Part shown: one piece after another, positions 31,525 to 39,109 of the stretch
How positions within the stretch are numbered: the first letter of the stretch is position 1
Layout: each line of letters starts with the position of its first letter
NCBI GenBank assembly: GCA_036406615.1
Contig: DASXAQ010000020.1
Span: 47,008-111,007, forward strand
Direction: 5' to 3'
DNA from: DASXAQ01 sp036406615
Lineage (GTDB): Bacteria > Actinomycetota > UBA4738
DNA length: 64,000 bases
Made by a program: the position numbers and the translations under genes
Notes under the pieces: model-generated
The model's input: the letters and a program-made list of their open reading frames with translations, nothing else
Told to the model about the DNA's origin: nothing
The model's database searches: none

Positions 31525-32120
31525 GCCCGCCGCGAGGCGATGGTCGACGGGCTGCGTCGGGGGCGGCCGATCCCGCGACGCCGGAGGAGGTCCTGCGCGC
31601 CCTCGCGGATCCGGATCGCCTGGCCGTGGCCGGCATCCTGGCTCGGGGCCCCCGGTCGGCCGAGGCGATCGCCTCGGAGCTCGGGTTGCCTGCCGACCGG
31701 GTTCGGCGGCTGTTGGCGAAGCTGGCCGCGGTCGGGATCGCGAGATCGCCTTCGGAGGGATCCGACTACCGCCTGGTCCGCGAGACGCTGCGCCGGGCCG
31801 CGCGGGAGGTGGGTCCGCAGAGGGATCCGGGACTGGCCCTCGGCGCCGTGGACGAGGATGAGGAAGCCGTTCTGCGCCAATACTTCCGGGCGGGGCGCCT
31901 GCGCGAGATCCCGGTGAAGCGGGCGAAGCGGCTGGTGGTCCTGGAACGCCTGGCGCTGGAGTTCGACGTCGGCTTCCGGTATTCGGAATCGCAGGTGAAC
32001 GACGTGCTCGGGCGATTCCACGACGACCACGCGTCGCTGCGACGCTATCTCGTGGACGAGGGGTTCCTGTCGCGCGGCGGCGGCGAGTACTGGCGCACCG
32101 GCGGCCGCGTCGAGGTCTGA
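31521..32120 (+). CDS. ArsR-type winged-helix regulator with DUF2087 domain
   Basis: The 199-residue protein has an N-terminal winged helix (EEVLRALADPDRLAVAGILA, SAEAIASELGLPADRVRRLL; residues about 21-80) and a C-terminal DUF2087 domain (PVKRAKRLVVLERLALEF, YSESQVNDVLGRFHDDHA, LRRYLVDEGFLSR and EYWRTGG). DUF2087 is common at the end of small bacterial regulators; its ligand is unknown. ATG 31521 lies inside the qcrB stop region (ATGA), so it is translated with the bc-complex operon and may regulate it. The fusion protein gene converges 32 bases downstream. Confidence 0.8.
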   Translation: MSPPRGDGRRAASGAADPATPEEVLRALADPDRLAVAGILARGPRSAEAIASELGLPADRVRRLLAKLAAVGIARSPSEGSDYRLVRETLRRAAREVGPQRDPGLALGAVDEDEEAVLRQYFRAGRLREIPVKRAKRLVVLERLALEFDVGFRYSESQVNDVLGRFHDDHASLRRYLVDEGFLSRGGGEYWRTGGRVEV

Positions 32121-32152
32121 TGCCCGCCGTGGGTGCGGTCGCCGCTTGGCCG

Positions 32153-35100
32153 CTACTGGACCCAGAGCTGGTCGAGCAGCAGACCCCACTGCATGCTGTG
32201 GACGTTGTTGCCGGCGCGGGCCGAAAGGAAGTCGATGCCGGCGTCGTTCTGGTAGAAGACCGCGGGGCTGAGATCGGTGACGATCTTGTCCGCCTGGGCC
32301 CACAGCTGGCTGGCATGTTCGGACTGCGCGACCTGGGCCGCGCTCGCGCGCCGGATCGCCTTCTGGAGGCGAGCGTTGCAGAGCCGCGAGAGGTTGAACG
32401 TCGATCCGCACTCGAACAGCTGCAGGAAGTCGTGCGCGGCCGGATAGTCCAGGAAGTAGCCGTCCAGGGCGACCTGGACTCCCGGGCCGGGTGGATAGGT
32501 GAGCGCGAAGTATCGGGATTGGTCGCGCGGCACGACGGCGTCGTACCCGAGGGATCGAAGCAGGCCAGCCACGTAGGACTGTGCCTGCCGGCCCCCCGTC
32601 GCGAAGGGGCTCGCCCAAACCTCGACCCGGGCTCCTCGGGTCCCCGACTGCGTGATCAGGCGCTGCGCCCGCCCGACGAGAGGGCCGCTCCACGCGCCGG
32701 TCGAGCGATTGGGGTTCGACGTGTATGGGCAGTAGGGCTCGTATCCGGGGAAGTTTGGTGGCAGGAGCTGACAGGCGATGCGGCCGGCGTTCTGGCCGCC
32801 GACGAGCCGGAGGACGGCCGCTCGGTCGAACGCGTAGTTCACGGCTCGGCGGGCGAGCTCGTTGTCGAAGGGCGGCATGGTGGTGTTCAGGATCACGTAC
32901 GACACGCCGGCCCTGACGAAGGGGTGAACCCGGCCCGCGTACCTGGTGGTGAGGGTCGACACGGCGTCCGCCGGCGGAGGATCCAGCATCGCGTCGGCCG
33001 TCCCCTGTTCCACGTCCCTCACCTGGTCCGCAGGTGAGACGCCGAAGGTGTACTGGATGCGGTCCGGGAATCCGTCGGGCTGGGCCGATTCCGACCACAT
33101 GTGGAACCGCCCGTTGCGGACGAGGGTAAGGCCGACCTTCGCGTCGTAGGAGGCGAACCGGTACGGACCGGTGGCGGGAATCGGGGTCGTCGCCATGCTG
33201 CTCATGGGCACGCCCGCGGGCACGGCGAACGCAAACGGCATGGCGAGCTTCTGCAGGAAGTCGGGGTCCGGATGCGACAGGTGGAATTCGATGGTGCCCG
33301 CCTGGTCGTCGACGACGACCCCTCGCGAAAGATCGCACGTCGAATGGCCGGGGTGAGCCAGGAAGCTCCGGTTGCACGCATCCGCTCCGACGATCGCGTC
33401 GTAGAAGTCGGCGTTCGCCGGGGTGCCGTTGTTGTTGACCTGGAATCCACGTTCGAGGGCGCGCCGGAGGTCGCTCGCCAGCACGGCCGTGCCGGTCGAG
33501 TAGTGGATTCCGGACCTGAGCTGGAAGGCGTAGACCCGACCTCCCGAGGTCGGCGTGGGCACGGCGGTGGCCAGGTCGGGAACGAGCGTTGCTCCGCTGC
33601 TTCCGCCCGTCCGATTGAACCCAACCAGCCCGTCGTTGGTCATGATCAGGGCCTGCCACGTGAACGGGTCGAACGACAGTGGGTCGACCGACGGGATGGA
33701 CCCCTGCGACGTCACGATCCGCAACGTTCCGCCGCGATGGCTGGTGAGGGCGCCCTGGACGATCACCCAGAGATCGCCACCCACGATCGCGGACCCGACG
33801 GGCGCGCTTCCGGTTCGGATGGTCGTCGCGGTTCCCGCGCCCGAGGCAGCGAGCCTCGAGACGGTGCCATCGAATCGATTCGTAACCCAGACCGTTTCGC
33901 CCGTGATCGCGATCGACGAAGGACCCTGCCCGGCCGGCAGCCTCGCCGCCTCGCTCCTGGTGGCCACGACGACGTGCGACACGTTGTCGTCCTGGGCGTT
34001 CGCCGTCCAGATGCCGTTCGCGCCGATCGCGATGGCCTCAGGGTCTCCTCCGACGGGGATCGATTCCTGGAGGGCATTGGTGCTCGGCGAGATCTCGAGC
34101 AGCCGCTCGCCTCCCGAGTCCGTCACCCAGACGCCGCCGGCACCGACCGCAATCGCCGTGGGCGACTGTCCAACCAGGATCCGAGCCTGCAGGTGGCCCG
34201 TCTGCGCGTCCAGCCGCGTCACGCTGCCGTCGAGTCGGTCGGCCACCCAGACGGATCCCAGCCCGACCGCCACGCCGGATGGTCCGTTGCCCACGGGGTA
34301 GCGTGCAACAACGGCATTCGTCTGCGGGCTGATGAGATCCACGGCAGGACCCGTCTCGTCGGTGACCCAGATGCCGCCGGCGCCGGCCGCGATCGCCGAC
34401 GGCAGCCCACCGACGTCGATGGTGTCGACGATCGAGTTCGTCTGCGGGTCGACGCGGGTGACCCGCCCGTCGTTGGGATTCGTGATCCACACCGCGCCGC
34501 TTCCCGACGTCATCTCACCCGGCGCAAGGTCGAGCGGGATGGCCCCCAGGATCCGCCCGCTCGCCGCATCGATCCTGCCGATCGAGTTCGCCGGGAGGTT
34601 CGCGAGCGAGGGCCCACCGCGAAGGATCAGCGGAACGGCGACGGCTCCCGCGATGAGCGCCATTGCCAGTGCAATGGCGAGCACGCGGCGCCGCGACGCG
34701 TGTCGGCGAGGTCCGCCGCCGGAGCGGACCGCGGCAGCGCGCCGCTCGGCGACGATCGGTTCGAGTCGCGGCGCCGCCGCGCGTTCGGCCGACGCCACCG
34801 CGATCACGCGCACCGGGTCGGCGAGGCCCTTCACCCGCACGTCGCCCCGATCCTGGTAGTCGATCCCGTCGATCGTCCTCGCGAGATGCACGACTTCGCG
34901 GCTGGCAAGGATCTCGCCCGGACCCGCCAGCCCGCACAACCTGGCGGCCTGGTTCAGGGCACCTCCTCGATAGCCGCCCTCCACGGGCACGGCCTCGCCG
35001 GCGTCGAGGCCGATCCCGACCGTCAGCGGGAGGGCGGTGTCCGCGAGGGTCTCGTCGACGAACCGGTCCTGCATCTCCACGGCCGCTCGGATCGCCTGGC

Positions 35101-35341
35101 GGGGGGAGGCGAACACGGCCAGGGCCTCGTCGCCGCGAAGCTCGATGACCGAGCCGTCCCTGGCGTCGACCGCCTGGCGCGCGAGCTGCGCGAACTTCGA
35201 GGCGAGCTTGGCGGCGGCCTCGTCGCCGCGTTCCTGGGTGAACAGGGTGTAGCCGCGAACGTCGGCGATCAGGAACGTCCGGATCTCCGCCGCGTCGTCG
35301 CGGCTTCGTCTCGAATCCGTCGGCTCGGCGGAAGGGCCCAT
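32153..35341 (-). CDS. Class III nucleotide cyclase - membrane helix - beta-propeller - SBP_bac_5 fusion protein
   Basis: The 1062-residue protein joins four parts. Residues about 15-185 are a class III cyclase domain with metal Asp in FLIADVRGYTLFTQ and ELRGDEALAVFA, and the catalytic Asn/Arg in GALNQAARLCGLAG. A single membrane helix (VLAIALAMALIAGAVAVPL, about 223-241) follows. Then come about seven streptogramin-lyase-like repeats (GAGGIWVTDETG, GLGSVWVADRLDG). The last 470 residues are an oligopeptide-type solute-binding domain (DPLSFDPFTWQALIMTNDG, GIHYSTGTAVLASDLRRALE). Topology suggests an outside sensor controlling cytoplasmic cyclic-nucleotide synthesis. ATG 35341 is preferred over TTG 35362 because AGGGGTGAG precedes it. 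Confidence 0.85.
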   Translation of the reverse strand: MGPSAEPTDSRRSRDDAAEIRTFLIADVRGYTLFTQERGDEAAAKLASKFAQLARQAVDARDGSVIELRGDEALAVFASPRQAIRAAVEMQDRFVDETLADTALPLTVGIGLDAGEAVPVEGGYRGGALNQAARLCGLAGPGEILASREVVHLARTIDGIDYQDRGDVRVKGLADPVRVIAVASAERAAAPRLEPIVAERRAAAVRSGGGPRRHASRRRVLAIALAMALIAGAVAVPLILRGGPSLANLPANSIGRIDAASGRILGAIPLDLAPGEMTSGSGAVWITNPNDGRVTRVDPQTNSIVDTIDVGGLPSAIAAGAGGIWVTDETGPAVDLISPQTNAVVARYPVGNGPSGVAVGLGSVWVADRLDGSVTRLDAQTGHLQARILVGQSPTAIAVGAGGVWVTDSGGERLLEISPSTNALQESIPVGGDPEAIAIGANGIWTANAQDDNVSHVVVATRSEAARLPAGQGPSSIAITGETVWVTNRFDGTVSRLAASGAGTATTIRTGSAPVGSAIVGGDLWVIVQGALTSHRGGTLRIVTSQGSIPSVDPLSFDPFTWQALIMTNDGLVGFNRTGGSSGATLVPDLATAVPTPTSGGRVYAFQLRSGIHYSTGTAVLASDLRRALERGFQVNNNGTPANADFYDAIVGADACNRSFLAHPGHSTCDLSRGVVVDDQAGTIEFHLSHPDPDFLQKLAMPFAFAVPAGVPMSSMATTPIPATGPYRFASYDAKVGLTLVRNGRFHMWSESAQPDGFPDRIQYTFGVSPADQVRDVEQGTADAMLDPPPADAVSTLTTRYAGRVHPFVRAGVSYVILNTTMPPFDNELARRAVNYAFDRAAVLRLVGGQNAGRIACQLLPPNFPGYEPYCPYTSNPNRSTGAWSGPLVGRAQRLITQSGTRGARVEVWASPFATGGRQAQSYVAGLLRSLGYDAVVPRDQSRYFALTYPPGPGVQVALDGYFLDYPAAHDFLQLFECGSTFNLSRLCNARLQKAIRRASAAQVAQSEHASQLWAQADKIVTDLSPAVFYQNDAGIDFLSARAGNNVHSMQWGLLLDQLWVQ

Positions 35342-35423
35342 CTCACCCCTAAGGTCCTGCAAAGTATCGATGCACGAGGAGCGCTAAGCCAGAGGTGTTC
35401 AGCAGGCCTGGTCTCCTCGTGAC

Positions 35424-35466
35424 CATAGCTCAGACGCTATGAGACATATCGCCGATTTGCTATACT
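35424..35466 (+). promoter_or_regulatory. Leaderless promoter with overlapping inverted repeat for the XRE gene
   Basis: TATACT (35461-35466) ends six bases before GTG 35473, with no ribosome site. Upstream, CATAGC-TCAGAC-GCTATG (35424-35441) is a perfect 6-bp inverted repeat covering the -35 region, a natural operator for autoregulation by the encoded helix-turn-helix protein. Confidence 0.55.
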
Positions 35467-35472
35467 GGGGAC

Positions 35473-35811
35473 GTGAAAGGGAACCACCTCGTTCGAGAGG
35501 CACGCAGACGGGCCGGGCTCACCCAGGCCGAATTGGCCGCGCGCGTCGGAACCACCCAGTCCGCCATCGCGCGCGTCGAAGCGAGCCTGGGCGCCCCCAG
35601 CTTGGAGCGCCTGACCGAGCTCGTGCAGGCCTGCGGCTTCGACATCGACGTCCGTCTGGTGCCATACGACGACCACGACACATCCATGGCGGTTCGAAAC
35701 CTCACGCTGACGCCCCAGGAACGGGTAGATCGCATGATGTCGGCCTACCGGTTCGCTCGTGCCGGCCAGGCGGCCATGAAGACGGCGAAGGCGGCGAGGG
35801 GTGGGCGGTGA
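35473..35811 (+). CDS. XRE-family helix-turn-helix protein (antitoxin-like)
   Basis: The 112-residue protein begins with an XRE helix-turn-helix (LVREARRRAGLTQAELAARV, GTTQSAIARVEASLG; residues about 6-45), then LERLTELVQACGFDIDVRLV and a helical C-terminus rich in Arg and Lys. Its coding end overlaps the nucleotidyltransferase gene by 11 bases, the layout of a toxin-antitoxin pair with antitoxin first. The promoter carries an inverted repeat suitable for self-repression. Base composition is slightly less GC-rich than in neighbours, in keeping with mobile defence-type modules. Confidence 0.78.
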   Translation: MKGNHLVREARRRAGLTQAELAARVGTTQSAIARVEASLGAPSLERLTELVQACGFDIDVRLVPYDDHDTSMAVRNLTLTPQERVDRMMSAYRFARAGQAAMKTAKAARGGR

Positions 35812-36298
35812 GTTCAGGCCGGACCGGATCCTTTCGGTCCTGAACGAGCACGGCGTCGAGTTCGTGCTCATCGGCGGGCTGGCCGGCGCTGCCTACGGCT
35901 CACCGAGGGTGACGACCGACGTCGACGTCACGCCACTTCGGGGCAAGGGGAATCTCGAGCGACTGTCTGCGGCCCTCACCGAGCTCGGCGCGCGCATCAG
36001 AACTGAGGAGGATGTGGCCGGATTCGAGTTCCGACACGACGCGGATTCCCTTGCTCGCGTCGAGACCCTCAATCTCGTGACCGATGGCGGTGACCTCGAC
36101 ATCACGTTCGTGCCTGCGGGCACCAGGGGATTCGAGGATCTGCGCCGGGACGCAGTGTCGATGGTGCTGTTCGAAACGCCAATGCTGGTCGCCTCCCTGG
36201 CCGACGTCATTCGCTCGAAGGAGGCGGCGGGGCGGCTCAAGGACCTCGCAGAGCTTCCGACGCTTCGGCGGCTGTTGGAGAAGCAGGGGCGGAGGTAG
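35801..36298 (+). CDS. Nucleotidyltransferase of AbiEii/MNT-like type (possible toxin)
   Basis: The 165-residue protein has a minimal nucleotidyltransferase fold: FVLIGGLAGAAYGSPRVTTD continuing VDV (GG, GS and DxD-like Asp pair, about residues 26-47) and a third acidic strand in GGDLDITFVPAG. The C-terminal helices (SLADVIRSKEAAGRLKDLAE) match the domain that follows this fold in AbiEii and related proteins. Such enzymes can act as toxins by adding nucleotides to tRNA or to their partner. GTG 35801 lies inside the XRE gene. Whether the pair is a toxin-antitoxin system is inferred from layout only. Confidence 0.75.
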   Translation: MGGEFRPDRILSVLNEHGVEFVLIGGLAGAAYGSPRVTTDVDVTPLRGKGNLERLSAALTELGARIRTEEDVAGFEFRHDADSLARVETLNLVTDGGDLDITFVPAGTRGFEDLRRDAVSMVLFETPMLVASLADVIRSKEAAGRLKDLAELPTLRRLLEKQGRR

Positions 36299-36308
36299 CC
36301 GTCGTTCG

Positions 36309-36689
36309 TCAGCCGTGGCTTTCCTGCATCAGGCCGACCATCGCCGCCACGAACACCAGCCCGCCGAAGATCAGGAACCACCGACCGTAGACGAACCCCT
36401 CGACGCCGACGACCACGCCGATCGCCATGATCAGCGGCCACAGGCTCCCGGTGGAGAAGTGGCCGAGCTCGTCGCCGGCCGCGTCCTCGGGGGAGGCGTC
36501 GGGCCGGTCCTCCGCCCACAGCTTCCGGTACGCGTACACGAGCAGATATCCGGCGATCACCAGCGGCGCCACGCCCATCAGCAGCAGCAGCACCGTGCCG
36601 GCCTGCTCGTACGACAGGAACCAGTAGATGACGCCGATCACCAGGCCGAAGGCGCCGGCGAACACGAAGAACCGCACCGAGGTCTTCAC
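36309..36689 (-). CDS. ctaF: Actinobacterial-type cytochrome c oxidase subunit IV
   Basis: The 126-residue protein has four membrane helices (FFVFAGAFGLVIGVIYWFLS, TVLLLLMGVAPLVIAGYLLV, LWPLIMAIGVVVGVEGFVYG, LIFGGLVFVAAMVGLM) separated by an acidic loop EDRPDASPEDAAGDELG. Length, topology and position directly after ctaD match the actinobacterial subunit IV family (PF12270). Its ATG overlaps the ctaD stop by four bases. It probably stabilises the oxidase in the bc-aa3 supercomplex. Confidence 0.87.
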   Translation of the reverse strand: MKTSVRFFVFAGAFGLVIGVIYWFLSYEQAGTVLLLLMGVAPLVIAGYLLVYAYRKLWAEDRPDASPEDAAGDELGHFSTGSLWPLIMAIGVVVGVEGFVYGRWFLIFGGLVFVAAMVGLMQESHG

Positions 36690-38356
36690 GGCGCGCGCCC
36701 CTTCGCCATCTCCTCACGGTGGCGCCAGTCGAACGCGGGGCGCTCGGAGCGGATCGGCGGCAGCCACGCGAAGTTGTGCTCCGGCGGCGGCGACGTCGTG
36801 ATCCATTCCAGCGTCGTGCCCACGCCCCACGGGTCGTCGCCGGCCGGCTCCTTGCGGCGGAACGCGAGCACGATGTTGATCACGAAGATGGCCACCGCGA
36901 TCGCCAGCACGAACGAGCCGAGCGTCGCCAGCTCGTTCGGTCCCGTCCACCCCACGTTCGAGGGGTAGTTCGCGATGCGCCGCTGCATGCCGCGGAGCCC
37001 TGCGACGAACATCGGCCAGAACGTCACGTTGAACCCGATGAACGTGAACCAGAACCCGATCTTGCCGAGCCGTTCGTTGAGGCGGAAGCCCGTCATCTTC
37101 GGGAACCAGTACGTGACCCCGCCGAGGATCACGAACAGGCTGCCGCCGCCCAGCACGTAGTGCATGTGGGCCACGATGAAGTACGTGTTGTTCACGTTGT
37201 AGTCCACGGGCGGCGACGCGAGCATCACGCCGGTGATTCCGCCGATCAGGAAGTTCGCCATGAACCCGAGGCACCACAGCATCGGGGTCTCGAACGACAG
37301 GTGGCCGCGCCACATCGTGCCGATCCACGTGAAGAACTTGATCCCGGTCGGCACCGCGATCAGCAGCGACATCGCGGAGAAGAACGGGTTGTCCACCTGG
37401 CCGGTCGTGAACATGTGGTGCGCCCACACCGCCATCGAGAGCCCGGCGATCGCCATGGAGGCAAGCACCATCCCGGTGTAGCCGAAGATCGGCTTGCGGG
37501 AGAACGCCGAGATGATGTCCGTCACGATGCCGAAGAACGGCAGCGCCATGATGTAGACCTCGGGGTGTCCGAAGAACCAGAACAGGTGCTGGTACAGCAC
37601 CGCCGACCCGCCGTTGTTCGGGTCGTAGAAGTGCCCGCCGAAGTGGCGGTCGATGAACAGCATCGCCATCGCGCCGGCCAGCGGCGGAAACGCCACCAGG
37701 ACGAGCAGGGCGGTGATCAGCATGTCCCACGTGAACATCGGCAGCCGCCACATGGTCATGCCGGGCGCCCGCAGCATCAGGATCGTGGCCATGAGGTTGA
37801 CCGCGGTCATGATCGAGGCCGTGCTGGTCAGCAGGATCGCCATGATCCACAGGTCCGCGCCGTAGCCCGGCGTTCCGGCCGGGCCCGACAGCGGCGCGTA
37901 GGCCGTCCACCCGAAGTCGGCCGCGCCGTGCGACGTGAGGAACGACGAGTACAGCGTGAGCCCGCCGCCGATGAACAGCCAGACCGACAGCGCGTTCAGC
38001 CGGGGGAATGCCATGTCGGGGGCGCCGACCTGCAGCGGCACGAAGTAGTTCGCCAGGCCCAACCCCATCGGGGCGATGAACAGGAAGATCATCGTCGTGC
38101 CGTGGATGGTGAAGATCTGGTTGTACTCGGCGGGGGTCAGCACGTGCATGTCCGGGCTCGCGAGCTGGATCCGGATCAACAGCGCCAGGATGCCGCCCGC
38201 CAGGAAGAAGATCAGCGTGGAACCGATGTACAGCAACCCGATCCGCTTGTGGTCGGTGGTCGTGAGCCACCCGAGCAGCCCCTCGCCTCCCGGCTCGCGG
38301 TGCGCGACGGTGGTGGCGGCGCTCAGGGCGTCGCCCCCGGCTGCTGGGTCAGCCAC
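36686..38356 (-). CDS. ctaD: Cytochrome c oxidase subunit I (aa3)
   Basis: The 556-residue, twelve-helix protein has all subunit I landmarks: TTTDHKRIGLLYIGSTLIFF, FTIHGTTMIFLFIAPMGLGL (heme a His), LFWFFGHPEVYIMALPFFG (CuB His and the cross-linked Tyr), AVWAHHMFTTGQ (CuB His pair) and YFIVAHMHYVLGGGSLF (heme ligands). It is the oxygen-reducing, proton-pumping core. I place the start at GTG 38356, with GAGGAG eight bases upstream, which makes the first 34 bases overlap the end of ctaC; the longer upstream frame is only a shadow of ctaC. The ctaF gene follows with a four-base overlap. Confidence 0.93.
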   Translation of the reverse strand: MADPAAGGDALSAATTVAHREPGGEGLLGWLTTTDHKRIGLLYIGSTLIFFLAGGILALLIRIQLASPDMHVLTPAEYNQIFTIHGTTMIFLFIAPMGLGLANYFVPLQVGAPDMAFPRLNALSVWLFIGGGLTLYSSFLTSHGAADFGWTAYAPLSGPAGTPGYGADLWIMAILLTSTASIMTAVNLMATILMLRAPGMTMWRLPMFTWDMLITALLVLVAFPPLAGAMAMLFIDRHFGGHFYDPNNGGSAVLYQHLFWFFGHPEVYIMALPFFGIVTDIISAFSRKPIFGYTGMVLASMAIAGLSMAVWAHHMFTTGQVDNPFFSAMSLLIAVPTGIKFFTWIGTMWRGHLSFETPMLWCLGFMANFLIGGITGVMLASPPVDYNVNNTYFIVAHMHYVLGGGSLFVILGGVTYWFPKMTGFRLNERLGKIGFWFTFIGFNVTFWPMFVAGLRGMQRRIANYPSNVGWTGPNELATLGSFVLAIAVAIFVINIVLAFRRKEPAGDDPWGVGTTLEWITTSPPPEHNFAWLPPIRSERPAFDWRHREEMAKGRAP

Positions 38357-39048
38357 GACTGGAACTCCTCCGGCGTGACGGCCTTGATGAAGAACGTCAT
38401 CTGCGCGTGGTTGAGCCCGCAGAACGCCGCGCACTCGCCGCGAAACGTCTGTCCGGCGGCCGACGCCGGGATCGTCCAGTCGAAGTGGTTGACGACTCCC
38501 GGGATGGCGTCGCGCTTGAACAGGAACGCCGGGACGAACAGCGAGTGCACGACGTCCGCGGAGGCGACGTTGACCCGGATCGTCTCGCCCACCGGAAGCT
38601 CGATGATGGGCGGCCGGTTCGGCAGGCCGACGACCGAAAGGTTGGACGCCGGGAACTGGAAGCGCCACTGCCACTGGAACGCGGTCGCGTTCACCACGAC
38701 CGTCGGATTCGACACGACGCGGTCGACGGTTCGCTCGGTGCGGAAGGTCGCGATGAAGATCCCGATCACCATGAAGATCGGGATCACGGTGTACGCCACC
38801 TCGATGGGCAGGTTCGAACGCGTCTGCTTCGGCAGGTCGTCGTTGCGGCGCCGGTAGCGCACGATCGACCAGAGCATCAGCCCGTACACGATGACGGCCA
38901 CGGGGATGGCGATCCAGAACAGCAGGACGTACAGGCTGGAGATCTTCTGTCCCTGATCCGTCACGCCCTGCCCGGCTCCGAACCGGCACGACGGGGCCGC
39001 CGCCAGGGACACCAGGACGACCGTGAGCAGGGCGAAGCGTCGGGCCAC
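38323..39048 (-). CDS. ctaC: Cytochrome c oxidase subunit II
   Basis: The 241-residue protein has a signal sequence ending in a lipobox-like LAAAPSC (Cys about residue 21), two membrane helices (SLYVLLFWIAIPVAVIVYGL, IEVAYTVIPIFMVIGIFIA) and a cupredoxin domain with the CuA site GECAAFCGLNHAQM (about residues 205-218) and the earlier DVVHSLFVPAF histidine. No C-terminal cytochrome c domain is present, so electrons come from QcrC. The start is GTG 39048; GACACT eight bases upstream may be a -10 box. It is the first gene of ctaC-ctaD-ctaF. Confidence 0.92.
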   Translation of the reverse strand: MARRFALLTVVLVSLAAAPSCRFGAGQGVTDQGQKISSLYVLLFWIAIPVAVIVYGLMLWSIVRYRRRNDDLPKQTRSNLPIEVAYTVIPIFMVIGIFIATFRTERTVDRVVSNPTVVVNATAFQWQWRFQFPASNLSVVGLPNRPPIIELPVGETIRVNVASADVVHSLFVPAFLFKRDAIPGVVNHFDWTIPASAAGQTFRGECAAFCGLNHAQMTFFIKAVTPEEFQSWLTQQPGATP

Positions 39049-39109
39049 CGCCGGGTAGTGTCACCCGGCCGCCGTCGAACGGCAACCCGCGCGCGAGCGT
39101 GCGGGTAAG

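Noticed and set aside
38357..39085. Upstream extension of ctaD across ctaC
   Set aside because: The extra sequence is an out-of-frame shadow of ctaC; a GAGGAG ribosome site supports GTG 38356.
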